Below, in pieces: positions 1 through 7,954 of a stretch of DNA of 13,364 nucleotides. Each line of letters begins with the position of its first letter. Position 1 is the first letter of the stretch. The notes beneath the pieces were generated by a model, which was not told where the DNA came from, ran no database searches, and saw only the letters and a list, made by a program, of their open reading frames with translations. The stretch covers positions 1 to 13,364 of the forward strand of contig VKHC01000312.1 in assembly GCA_015143735.1 (NCBI GenBank). Direction: 5' to 3'. The stretch comes from Synura sp. LO234KE (taxonomy: Eukaryota > Sar > Synurophyceae > Synurales > Mallomonadaceae). Position numbers and translations under genes: made by a program.

Positions 1-750
1 ACGGTTTCGCCATATCGGTGGGTGAGATATGTCACTCAGTCTTCCTCCTATGTCTGTAGACTTCGATATTAAATCGCAGTGGGAAGGATTGAGGGCTAGG
101 TTGAAGTTGCAGCCTACAAATACGGTGAAAAATGAAGTGTATGTGCCGACTTGCTACGCGAATATTATGGTAGTTTGAATAACGATAATTGCAATATTTG
201 CTCAGATTTTTCGCCAGCCTTAGCTTTGCGCTTTGTTGCCCGTTAAATTTACCACTAGTTCAGTGAGTAGTCATTCTTGGGGGGGGGGCTTGATGACGAC
301 AAGGAAGCAACCACTACAAGGAGTTTCGCCTACTCCTCCTTCGGCGGCGGTAAGCTAGTAAGGAATCGGTCAGTGCGGCGGCTGCGAGGAGAAGCACGGC
401 GGCACGTACCTTTTCGTGGTGGATGATAGTGGAGCGCCATACGGACGACGATAATTTCTACTCTCTTTCATCTACATGCTCACTAAGTACTAAGTAACTG
501 CTAGATTTTCCGCGCGATAATTCTACTTCTGCAGATTGAATTGCTGGTACAGCTTGCAATAGGTGCACCGATGCTGTGGAGCTCGTGACCTTGGATGTAG
601 GTGACTAATTTACTTCTCAGCGAGTAAGCACACGGGGCTCCGCCCTACTCGAACACGGGACGTGCCAGTTGGCAAACATTGGGAATATTTTTGTCGACGG
701 TTTTATTTCACTTGGGTGTTAGTTCTCTGATTTGAACTCTAATGTAATTT
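1..750. other. Intergenic DNA, mixed composition, no recognised gene
   Basis: No long open frame is present on either strand. The stretch has a run of ten G at 279-288 and a GC-rich patch at about 300-450, followed by AT-richer sequence. One short open frame (29-178, plus) is listed separately. No tRNA, rRNA or transposon domain was recognised by eye. Confidence 0.5.
29..178 (+). CDS. Short 49-codon open frame, doubtful
   Basis: An ATG at 29 opens a 49-residue frame that ends in TGA at 176-178, with an in-frame TGA just upstream at 23-25. The predicted peptide is mixed and soluble-looking (it begins MSLSLPPMSVDFDI and contains a KSQWEGLRARLKLQ stretch that could be helical). The composition is more protein-like than most random frames here, but the length is within what chance gives. 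It could be an exon piece whose splice sites I cannot place, or noise. No homology is recognised. Confidence 0.2.
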   Translation: MSLSLPPMSVDFDIKSQWEGLRARLKLQPTNTVKNEVYVPTCYANIMVV

Positions 751-757
751 ATTATGG

Positions 758-813
758 GATTTTCGGTAACCAGTTGTTGTTAGAATATATAAATATAGAT
801 TTTCCCGAAAATC
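758..813. repeat. AT-rich inverted repeat with TATA-like core (copy A)
   Basis: GATTTTCGG at 758-766 pairs with CCGAAAATC at 805-813. GATTTTC at 798-804 also pairs with GAAAATC at 807-813 across a 2-nt loop. Between the arms lies CAGTTGTTGTTAGAATATAT (771-790), which runs into AAATATAG. A close relative of this core occurs at 1406-1424. The TATATAAA could act as a TATA box for plus-strand transcription, or the whole could be the edge of a small degraded mobile element. The sequence does not decide between these. Confidence 0.4.
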
Positions 814-829
814 TTAGCGTTAGTTAAGG

Positions 830-1383
830 TGAGTGAAGGCAACTAGAAATGTACCAGACCACAGTGAAGGACACCGGCACCGCTCGCTAAACTGACCACC
901 CCTTCTGAACCAACTGGAAAGTCCGGAGACCGAGTGGAGAGCTCCGAGCGAATGCACTCGAAGCGAATACTCAGTCTCCGATGATGTCACCCGACCCAAG
1001 AGGGGGAGCAGACGACGGGGATGGGAGTGTAACATGGCGAGAGGGGTAAAAGCCGGCTAGTCTATAGAGCATGGCTCGCTGGGCGGCTAATAATCGTGCG
1101 ATATCAACAGCAGGGCGACGTCGCGGGGGGTCCCTCATGGACGGAGCGAGGAGCCTGGCGCCGTCTTCAGCATCGTCCGTGCCGCGATGGTAGGTAGGCT
1201 GCTATAGGTGGATGCAGAGGTGGGCATTCGACGGAGAGTTCTTGGGAGTTCCTGGTGCTCTAGTACCACGAGGGAGGTCGATACTGTACTGCCGCGAGCG
1301 CCCAGTAGGCGGTCCGCCGGTGCATTCCCGTGCGCTTTCGGTTTGTACAGATGAGGGTTGACGTGTGCGCCTTGACCCATCCG
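830..1383 (-). other. GC-rich block with coding-like minus-strand frames, possibly a gene relic
   Basis: This block is clearly richer in G+C than its AT-rich borders. On the minus strand two overlapping frames stay open for long stretches. One starts at an ATG at 1380 and runs 81 residues to 1135 (MGQGAHVNPHLYKPKAH...). The other covers most of 971-1383 with a single internal stop and contains an ATG at 1138 followed by 55 residues, including a helical-looking RPAVDIARLLAAQRAMLYRL. A third frame is open at 820-1035. No family was recognised. High GC lowers stop frequency, so part of this openness is expected by chance. A decayed gene or transposon fragment is the likeliest meaning if it is not noise. 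Confidence 0.25.
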
Positions 1384-1405
1384 ATAGAGAGGTTATGGTG
1401 GGAAT

Positions 1406-1477
1406 CAGTTGTTAAAATATATAAACGCACTGTGGTGTTATATATAACTGTATATATATACTAACAACTGTGCGTTT
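1406..1477. repeat. Compound inverted repeat with TATA-like core (copies B and C)
   Basis: CAGTTGTTA at 1406-1414 is the exact reverse complement of TAACAACTG at 1462-1470. AAACGCAC at 1423-1430 is the exact reverse complement of GTGCGTTT at 1470-1477. The centre holds a perfect 12-bp palindrome, GTTATATATAAC (1437-1448), and a (TA)n run. The left arm with its trailing AATATATAAA repeats the core of the element at 771-792. The arms can form a hairpin or cruciform. On the minus strand the TA-rich part lies roughly 70 bp upstream of the ATG at 1380, so a core-promoter role is possible but unproven. Confidence 0.5.
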
Positions 1478-1480
1478 CCC

Positions 1481-1794
1481 AAAAATATTATAAGGTACCC
1501 CGGTGCCGCCCAGATTAACCACCCACACGCAACGATCACGGGATTCGCCACATTTTCAGTGTAGAAATAGTTTTCCTGTCCTATTCGCTGTCTATCTATA
1601 GTTATTAAGAGGATTAAAATATTCTGAAAGTAAATAAGCCAAACTTGATATATATAATATTATTATTATTTTCAGCAGTTCCTTTCAAAAATACACCCTT
1701 ATCGTCCTTTTCCCGCAGAACTATCCGATGAATGAGTTCCGCTAATCTTAGCAATCAACATTTTTGAATTCAAAAAAGCTTACCATAACTTTAA
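1481..1794. other. AT-rich intergenic stretch
   Basis: Nothing is recognised except a short AT microsatellite-like patch at about 1648-1670 (TATATAATATTATTATTATT). On the minus strand this region lies 3' of the 209-residue ORF. No clear polyadenylation signal was identified. Confidence 0.5.
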
Positions 1795-2424
1795 TTAGCT
1801 TGCCATTGTTAACTTCCGTGCCCGAAAATATATTCCGAATAAAATTCCTCTAATCACCGAGCTTGCAAAGGAAAATAAACCACCTGTTAAATAAAACAAT
1901 TTCCCGCGAAATTCTTTATTCCAACAATTACCAATTTTGCCTAAAATCTCGTTTGCAATCGATCTCAAGCTGTCAAGACCGCAACCTATAAGCAAGCCCA
2001 TGCAAATCAAGGCGAACGAAATAATACAGCCAACAATCAAGTTGTTTTTAAGTGTCCTGTCCAGCTTCCTCTCTTCAAATTTTGATCGAATCACCTCCAA
2101 TTCAGTACGCCTATTTTCTATATCGACGCGCCTTCTTTCCAACTCTAGCAGCCTATTTTTGAAACCAAATTCCAATATTTTCTGCGAAATTTCCTTGTCT
2201 GTGTTCTCAATCCTTTGTAATTCGATATCCATTTCCATTTTAATATCAACAATCTTCCAAGGAAATACGGCAAGCCTCTTATCGCCAAATAATCCGCATC
2301 GGTTAATAACACTGTATCCTCGATAGCCAAAGCCAATACCTTTTGATGCCATCAAATGTAAAATAACGATAGAAATCATTTCATCCCACCGCATATTAAA
2401 AGTTCTGTTGCCGGACCATGCCAT
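1795..2424 (-). CDS. Hypothetical coiled-coil membrane protein, 209 residues
   Basis: An uninterrupted frame runs from ATG (2422-2424) to TAA (1795-1797). No family is recognised. Residues about 58-125 are highly charged and heptad-like, rich in E, K, R, I and L (for example RLLELERRRVDIENRRTELE at 91-110), which suggests a coiled coil. Residues about 129-150 (LIVGCIISFALICMGLLIGC) form a strong membrane segment, and residues about 176-199 (LFYLTGGLFSFASSVIRGIL) form a second. The short tail RARKLTMAS is basic. The first 50 residues are unremarkable, and Met64 or Met66 is an alternative start. A frame this long in AT-rich DNA, with such ordered composition, is unlikely by chance. It may be a small host gene, a terminal exon, or cargo of an unseen element. 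The antisense open frame at 1937-2326 is its shadow. Confidence 0.6.
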   Translation of the reverse strand: MAWSGNRTFNMRWDEMISIVILHLMASKGIGFGYRGYSVINRCGLFGDKRLAVFPWKIVDIKMEMDIELQRIENTDKEISQKILEFGFKNRLLELERRRVDIENRRTELEVIRSKFEERKLDRTLKNNLIVGCIISFALICMGLLIGCGLDSLRSIANEILGKIGNCWNKEFRGKLFYLTGGLFSFASSVIRGILFGIYFRARKLTMAS

Positions 2425-3962
2425 AAGACATGGTCTCTGCGTATTTGTATGAAATCAAAAATTTTGTTGCAATAAGAGCTTATATCGGTCAGAACTTTAC
2501 TGCCAAAGGTATTCAGAAGTATCGCCAGCTTAAATTTATTTTCAATTTATCGCTCCTATTCAGCCAAGTCACCAGAACTCGATTTTCTACCGAAATCGCA
2601 TCGAGTTAGGGCAAGGAATAGACCCAACTTGTGCGGGGACGAACAGGCTCATTGAAGACCTTTTCAGTCCAGGAATTGCGGTTCACTTAAGGATTAGGTA
2701 CTCTTTCGTCTAAATTTGATACGCTTCTTAATTCTTGTTTTAAATAAGTGGCTTGAATTCTCGAATAGAATCAAGGATCGAGGATGCGAATTGATGCGCC
2801 GGACTTAGAAATCAAGGTTAGGCGAGCCGCTAAATTAATTTCTAACTGAATATTTGAGTCTTGATTATTGTTTATGTAATTTTTGAAATCGCTTACACTG
2901 CTATTTTGTCTGTATTTTTGTTTCCGCGCGTAAATCCGCGTCGAATTATATTTTTTTCATCATATCATGTGCACTAATGAACTTCTCAATAAGGTATAGC
3001 TCACTTATTATGCTCTTAATTGCTCTCTAAGAATCTTGCTCTCAATAATGTAGCGCTAGAAGCAAGAACGCGTGAAATCGCCCCCTTAAGATAATGCGGC
3101 TAGGACTCGACAAGAATGAAGACCTAGCAGTAGACATAGTTCAGATAGCTATATTTCAGTCCAATGCAACTCGGATGCAGCAAACCTAATTGATCGGCAA
3201 CAAGGGCTTTCCGTGCCCAGGGGCTCGGACCACACTAACCAATTTGGATGGTTTATCATCTCCACAGGGATGTCATTATCTTTTGAATCGCTGGAAAAAA
3301 AGTATAAGCTGCTAGGTTGTTTATGATTGATTGGCAGGTAGTACGGGCACAACAACAAATTTTGTCACCACCACCAAGCTCCTCCCTGCTGTGGCCCCAG
3401 GAGCCATCGGCGCTCTACCATTATTAAATCAAAATGATATACTGTACATTACGCCATTTTGCGCTTAGCTCGCCCAATTTGTTTTATTTGATAACCTATA
3501 ACAGGTTTTCTGCATGTCTGCCATAACCAATCAATTTTGCCTTTCATATGATACTAGCTTGGTTCTCAAGTCGCACAAAATTTGAAAATCATCTATAGGC
3601 GGCGGCATACTGGAAAGAAAAAGCAAAAATTATCATTTCAATATTTTAAATTCAATTTATTAATATTAAATCTGCCAATATAATTGTGAATAGTATTAAA
3701 TATTATCTCAAATCGTTATAGACTGCAACACAATTCTAGTTTTTCTTACTCCCACTCCAATTAAGGATTTACCCTCATAACAGAGTAATAACGGACAAAT
3801 GTTAAATATCAGACATTTTAGCTGCTATTCTATTAAAAATACGAAACGAATAATATCACCCTGCTAAGAAAAATTATTATTTGTTAGATTTTGGTTCCAA
3901 AAACTAAATCATTTTACAGCGGCAAAAAAATCACGACTACTTTTGTAGTCAACCATTTATAT
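2425..3962. other. AT-rich intergenic region, no recognised gene
   Basis: The stretch is stop-rich in all frames apart from one weak 69-residue minus-strand frame (3149-3358), which is not accepted as a gene. It holds a small inverted repeat, AACTCGAT at 2576-2583 with ATCGAGTT at 2600-2607 (16-nt loop). No RNA gene or transposon domain was recognised. Confidence 0.5.
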
Positions 3963-3967
3963 ATTAA

Positions 3968-4165
3968 TCAAAATTTCGGATATATGTTCATAGAAGCGCT
4001 TAATCTGATGCACAAACGACCTCGGTGAAGCACTCGTGCAAACGTAAAATTTTCGCGAGGTGTGGGAGTGTAAACTGGGAAGTTTATCCAAAAAAGTAGT
4101 AGCCAGGAGAAAAAGTCGTGGGGTTCTTGCGCAAGCACTCTCGTAACTATCCGTGTCGGTGTCAT
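3968..4165 (-). CDS. Short open frame at the retrotransposon's left flank, doubtful
   Basis: In host DNA, an ATG at 4163-4165 on the minus strand opens 65 codons ending in TGA at 3968-3970. The peptide has a hydrophobic, aromatic stretch (FFSWLLLFWINFPVY) at about residues 18-32, then a basic tail. The target duplication ATTTT (4164-4168) overlaps the A and T of this ATG and the bases just upstream. If this were a gene, the insertion would have separated its coding frame from its upstream region. No homology is recognised and the frame is short, so chance is a fair explanation. Confidence 0.2.
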   Translation of the reverse strand: MTPTRIVTRVLAQEPHDFFSWLLLFWINFPVYTPTPRENFTFARVLHRGRLCIRLSASMNIYPKF

Positions 4166-4168
4166 TTT
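4164..4168. repeat. Target-site duplication, left copy (ATTTT)
   Basis: ATTTT lies immediately outside the TG that begins the left LTR and is repeated exactly at 11296-11300, outside the CA that ends the right LTR. Five base pairs is the usual duplication made by Ty1/copia integrases. This fixes the element boundaries to the base and shows that both ends came in with one integration. Confidence 0.93.
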
Positions 4169-4813
4169 TGAAAGAACTTGAGAAGTCACACTTTGTTTCT
4201 AGTCTCTAACTAGCTTTGCACAAATTCAAGACAATCTATATAAGAAAGCAAGAATCTGATAATTAGTTATGAAAGAAAGAATACTCCGCCAGCATTAGAA
4301 AAGAATAGGAATAGAATACATTTTACGTCAGATAGCGTTCAACAGAAAGATTCATAGCAACATTCAACTGTTACTAGTTCAATATAGTGATAATGCGACA
4401 AACTACTAAATATAGGGAGTTAGACGATTTCATGAACCTCCCGACTAACTTCACCAGTACCATGACTTGGTGATTCCATTCACGGCTCCATGTAGATATG
4501 CACCAGTAAGACCATCTTGTGCCTCCAAAAGGCAGTGTTAGACCCAAATTGTAGAACAGTAGAATAGGAACAGAATCAAGAAGTTTCAATCACGAGGAGT
4601 TGCCAAATTGTAGAACAGTAGAATAGGAACAGAATCAAGAAGTTTCGATCACCAGGAGTTGTACAGTCCGCGCGATAATTTGATATAACGAGTATTTAAG
4701 ACTCTGAAGAGTAATCAGGTATAGAGATAAATTCTTCAAATCATTAACATTCAATAATTGTAATTCGAAATTGCCCTGCATACACAAACGTTTGTCAGTG
4801 TACAATTCCAACA
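4169..4813 (-). repeat. 3' LTR of the copia element (left copy), 645 bp
   Basis: On the minus strand it starts TGTTGGAATTG and ends TTCTTTCA. It aligns end to end with 10676-11295, with about 14 substitutions in about 583 aligned bases by hand count (about 2.4%). It carries an extra 59-bp tandem duplication (4544-4661), and it lacks the 37-bp insertion seen in the other LTR. A perfect 12-bp palindrome, ACAAACGTTTGT, lies at 4784-4795, near the LTR's minus-strand 5' edge. Open frames inside it are not regarded as genes. Confidence 0.95.
4544..4661. repeat. 59-bp tandem duplication private to the 3' LTR
   Basis: Two head-to-tail 59-bp units, 4544-4602 and 4603-4661, each begin CCAAATTGTAGAACAGTAGA. 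They differ at two positions by hand count. The other LTR has a single unit at about 11085-11144. Both LTRs are copied from one template during reverse transcription, so the duplication most simply arose in this LTR after insertion. Confidence 0.9.
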
Positions 4814-4815
4814 AA

Positions 4816-4823
4816 CCCCTTCT
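4816..4823 (-). promoter_or_regulatory. Polypurine tract next to the 3' LTR
   Basis: On the minus strand AGAAGGGG (4823 to 4816), followed by TT, directly abuts the TGTTGG start of the 3' LTR. A purine run at this place is where the RNase-H-resistant primer for plus-strand DNA synthesis is made in LTR retroelements. It sits about 48 bp past the pol stop codon at 4872-4874, so pol ends almost at the LTR. Confidence 0.8.
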
Positions 4824-4871
4824 ATGACAAACACATGTGTCACCGTGCAGCACAGCACTAAGCAGTTGCAG

Positions 4872-5347
4872 TTACAGATCACCCTGAGTTATAGTCGCCA
4901 TTAGCTTACCCCTTAGCTCCTTGAACTTAGCTCCCTGTAGCGGCTTAGTGAGAATGTTAGCAGTCATATCATTAGTCCGTACAAACGACGCTGCAATTTC
5001 CCCATGATCCATACGATCCTTCACAACATAGAAACGAATCGCGATATTCCTAGTATGCAATCAGACGAACACTTCCCAGTCTGGAATAGTCTGATGGCCA
5101 ACATGTTGTCCTGAAACACCTTGGCCGGCGGCATCCTATACCCCTGATCCTCCAAAACATTCCTTAGCCATAGAACACTGACCGCGATCATCTCCGCCTC
5201 CGTTGACGATTTGCTGTTGAGTTTCTGCTTCATCGTCATGCTCCTGGCTAGCAAAGTTCCAGCTCCTATGCTGATGATAACTACAGAATGGGAATTGAAG
5301 TCATCATGCACAGCATATGAAGCATCAATATATTCGCAAACACACAC
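4872..5347 (-). pseudogene. RNase H domain, C-terminal end of copia pol, frameshifted
   Basis: RNase H degrades the RNA strand of the RNA-DNA hybrid during reverse transcription. One frame (5347 down to about 5050) carries the acidic catalytic positions in context: YIDAS, STEAEMIA and VFQDN. The tail is in a second frame (about 5060 to 4872), with RFYVVKDRMDHGEI, then VRTNDMTANILTKPLQGAKF, the canonical copia C-terminus, and a TAA stop at 4872-4874. The break between frames lies near 5054, where the usual RHI/NIAIRF motif is reached. The catalytic acids survive in the text, but the domain cannot be translated as one piece. It continues directly from the reverse transcriptase, as in all copia polyproteins. 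Confidence 0.9.
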
Positions 5348-5349
5348 AA

Positions 5350-6735
5350 CAGTCTCTCCTCTCGAGACAAGCCCAGTGTCTTAGTACCGTCTTGGTACTT
5401 CAGAGCTCTAGTTAGTTTACTCATGTGCTGTTCAGTAGGGCACCTCACACGCGTGGACAGAAATGAAATAGCAAGTAATATATCAGGCCTAACCCTCTCA
5501 GCCAGATACAATAGCTAAGCAACCATAGCATGAAAATATTCCCTGTCCTCATCTGACAACAAAGCACTAATAGAGAATAGGTTGTTGCTAGCAGGTGAAC
5601 TCGCCACGTCATTGCCAGTATGTGCGAAACAGTATGTCATCAACAATGGTAAGCATTCTATCACGACGGCAGTCATTACTAGTGAAGTCAAATACCATTA
5701 CAAGGTAATCATGCTTCTTCCCTCTCACAACACTCACATCGCCAAATTCATTGTTCATGTCAGCAAGTACAAGATCAAGTATTGTTTCACTCACGGCAGT
5801 AATCATAAAGTCATCAACATGCACGCATAATAGACTCGATTGGCTACCATCAGCCTTTACACGGTTGAAAACACACTGCTCGTATCTGTTCTTCACAAAT
5901 CCAATAGCTTCGAGTTTACCACACAGCAGCTGATTCCTTTAGCCCGTACGATGCCTTGTCCAACTCCACTATTAGTTTTCCATCTGTACCAACATATTCT
6001 GAATAGCAAGGGTCTAGTTGTACAACAACCACAGTCAAAAAAGGCGTTCAATTGCATTCGCACCCTCGTAGCATTAGGCATGCAAGCGTTCAGATATGCA
6101 CCAGGTACATCCATAGTCGCCACAGCCCTCCCCTTAGCATGAGCAAGTGTAGCAAAAGCGAACACGCAACATGTTGATACCGTAGGGGCACTGGTTTTAA
6201 CCTTGTAAAGCTTGGCATTCTGTCGATGTCCCCCAGCCACAAGCCTATACTTGATCGTGTCAAAGGCGCCGCTGGCCGTGAACTTCTCTTTCACCAGCAT
6301 CTTGCAGGGTATACTAATTCTCATGGGCTCCTCTTTTGGAATCTTGGAGATATGAACCCCTTGCCAAGACTTCCTCTCCAGTAACTGTTTCACTTCCTTG
6401 ACCACCGACCCCTTACCTACGATTCCTAGCTTGTTGATCGTCTGCTCTGGTTTCATGTAAAAGCCATAATCCCTCCGGTAAGAAGTGTCTGGGTCACGCA
6501 GCAAATGCATACCCACTTCCTTGCGAGTGTAACGGCCTGGCTTAGCCCTAGCTGAGCGGAGTCCGTCGCGCCTCGGTTCGTATGATTCCAATTGGTCGTC
6601 CTTGCTGGTGTTTCCGCTACCTGCGTTATCTTCGGGCTGCGAAGCGTCCGAATCCGCCACCCCTTCAAGACCAACGCCGTCGCTAGTCGTACCTATAGGC
6701 GCCTCCGCTTGTTCGATGATGTCAGGCTGGGTCAT
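5350..6735 (-). pseudogene. Reverse transcriptase domain of copia pol, several frameshifts and a stop
   Basis: This domain copies element RNA into DNA. Motifs fall in order on the minus strand but in different frames. The long frame from ATG 6733-6735 to 5893 has YRLVAGGHRQNAKLY, TSAPTVS and DVPGAYLNA, which holds the first catalytic Asp. The next block, VVVVQLD through LDKASYGLKESAAVW, is in another frame (about 6032-5916, ending in TAA). VHVDDF (HVDD at 5810-5821, the usual YVDD box with His first) sits in the 5896-5609 frame with VVRGKKHDYL. Then LLSDEDREYFHAMVA is cut by TAG at 5515-5517, where relatives have Lys, before LLYLAERVRPDILLA. The first part also includes an acidic, low-complexity linker (about residues 1-60). 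HVDD is common in the algal-type copia lineages as I remember them. Confidence 0.92.
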
Positions 6736-6777
6736 AATTCATGTCGTACTCACGTACAGTTATGAAACGCTTGTTGG

Positions 6778-6987
6778 TCACTTGATCGATGTAGTCTCTT
6801 GGTACATTTCGTCCTCATTCACCTCCTCCGGAATGCCGTCAATCTCTCTCTTGTCTACTCGCTCAATCTGGAAGTTGATGTCGGACTCATTCCCCGCTTC
6901 GTCGATATCGTGGAGGTTGTTAAGAAAGTTAATGACAACATCTGGCATCGGTAGGATGGTAAGCTTTTCCTCCTCTTGATAAGTTTC
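6778..6987 (-). pseudogene. Acidic linker between integrase and reverse transcriptase
   Basis: One minus-strand frame of about 66 codons ends in TGA at 6778-6780. It starts near YQEEEKLTILPMPD and continues through NFLNNLHDIDEAGNESD to EEVNEDEMYQETT. The peptide is very acidic and has no catalytic motif. Such linkers follow the integrase C-terminal segment in copia polyproteins. It overlaps the frame change that ends the integrase and lies about 40 bp before the ATG-led reverse transcriptase frame. The plus-strand open frame over 6602-6979 is its antisense shadow. Confidence 0.7.
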
Positions 6988-7603
6988 CTAGTGTTCAGGT
7001 TGAACAGGTACCACGTGCCGTCTCAAGCTCCCGTATCGTAAATCAGTTATCGCTCCTGTGGTTCGCTGCTTCAGAGTTTTGTCACCGTCGTTATCGTGGG
7101 CCTGGCAATATTCCCCAAAGCCTGCCATGAGATTCTTCGAGTAGTTCACCTTCCTCTTATTAAAGCGCTCCCGTGGACTGATGACAATCGAATCCGCCTT
7201 GCTCGGCACCATGTTTATTCTACTGACACAAAACAGCACGAGCAACACTAGTAGCATAGAGCACAGCTTAATAGGCAAAGTGTTGACGATGCCCTCGCTC
7301 CTTGATGGTCCTGATCCCACGCTCAACGATTCGAACATGTTCACCAGCTTCTACTGCATCGACAGTCACGCCGTACTCCTGACTAAGAGTATCTTTCATC
7401 GCTGTAAATCCTACTTCCGGGTCGCAACGTAGCTTTGACGGTTTAAATCCCCTTGCACTGATGTCACTGATCTGAACAGTTACCGCAGCAAAGATCGATT
7501 GGGTAGTCTTCGACTTCAGCCTCGCCGCAAACATCATTCTCAACGGGGTGAGGACGTTAAGAAGGAAAGGTATTCCTTTGACATACATAATAACAACATT
7601 TAT
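6988..7603 (-). pseudogene. Copia integrase core and C-terminal segment, first catalytic Asp lost
   Basis: Integrase joins element DNA to the target. The core frame (about 7603-7268) reads NVVIMYVKGIPFLLNVLTPL. In the lineage as I recall it, this motif is V-D-I-M-x-V-x-G-I-P-F, so the catalytic Asp is Val here (codon at 7592-7594). The second Asp is in LRCDPE and the catalytic Glu in IVERGIRTIKER. The frame then changes near 7280. The next frame (to 6988) continues with the conserved C-terminal part, LVLFCVSRINMVPSKAD, ISPRERFNKRKVNY and TTGAITDLRYGSL. Frameshifts alone would disable it, and the Asp loss is an independent lesion. Confidence 0.88.
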
Positions 7604-7607
7604 AATT

Positions 7608-7954
7608 TCATGCTCCTATCACTGGCTCCTCGTCCTTGTTTGGCGTAGCAGTATTCTTCACCGTCTTGCCCATTAACGACGCTACAGGAGGTCCGTATAT
7701 CTCCTCTGCCCTTAGTAGATCGCTCGAAGTGATATAGCAGTTAATAATGCCACCGCTTCTTAGCATCTGGATAGCCTTTGCTGTACTAGGGTATCCAAGC
7801 CTGGCAAGCAATTTCCTTGCTCTGTCGCCTTCTTCTCCACTTCATACTTCGTGAAGGCCTTCTTGGTATCTTCTAAGGTCATCACATATACTTCTTCTTG
7901 ACGCGACTTTGAACTCGCTGAGAGCACGTAAATTCCCAGCTTCCGTTCAAACAT
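7608..7954 (-). pseudogene. GAG-pre-integrase domain of copia pol
   Basis: Two overlapping frames make up the region just upstream of integrase. The first (7954 down) reads MFERKLGIYVLSASSKS and VYVMTLEDTKKAFTKYEVEK. The second (about 7820 to 7608, ending in TGA) reads ARKLLARLGYPSTAKAIQML, then IINCYITSSDLLRAEEIYG and PPVASLMGKT. A short frameshift near 7820 joins them. The pattern LGYPS...GxIINC...DxxRAxxIYGP...LxGKT is typical of the pre-integrase segment in algal-type copia elements as I remember it. The expected His/Cys zinc-binding residues are only partly evident. Confidence 0.85.

Noticed and set aside
179-190. TAACGATAATTG, repeated near 12775
   Set aside because: A 12-base AT-rich match without extension, expected by chance.
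509-523. CCGCGCGATAATT shared with both LTRs
   Set aside because: A single 13-base match with no flanking similarity. In 13 kb on two strands such matches are expected by chance.
826-836. AAGGTGAGTG, a good match to a eukaryotic 5' splice site on the plus strand
   Set aside because: No plus-strand exon ends there and no paired acceptor was found. The coding-like frames nearby are on the minus strand.
3149-3358. 69-residue minus-strand open frame in intergenic DNA
   Set aside because: Short, no domain, no supporting context, and antisense to nothing recognisable. Chance is sufficient.
4374-4853. Open frames of about 70 residues inside the 3' LTR
   Set aside because: LTR sequence on the element strand just before and after the polypurine tract. 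They do not match any copia protein.
7320-7340. GTTCGAATCG on the minus strand, resembling a tRNA T-arm
   Set aside because: It lies within integrase coding text and no cloverleaf can be formed around it.
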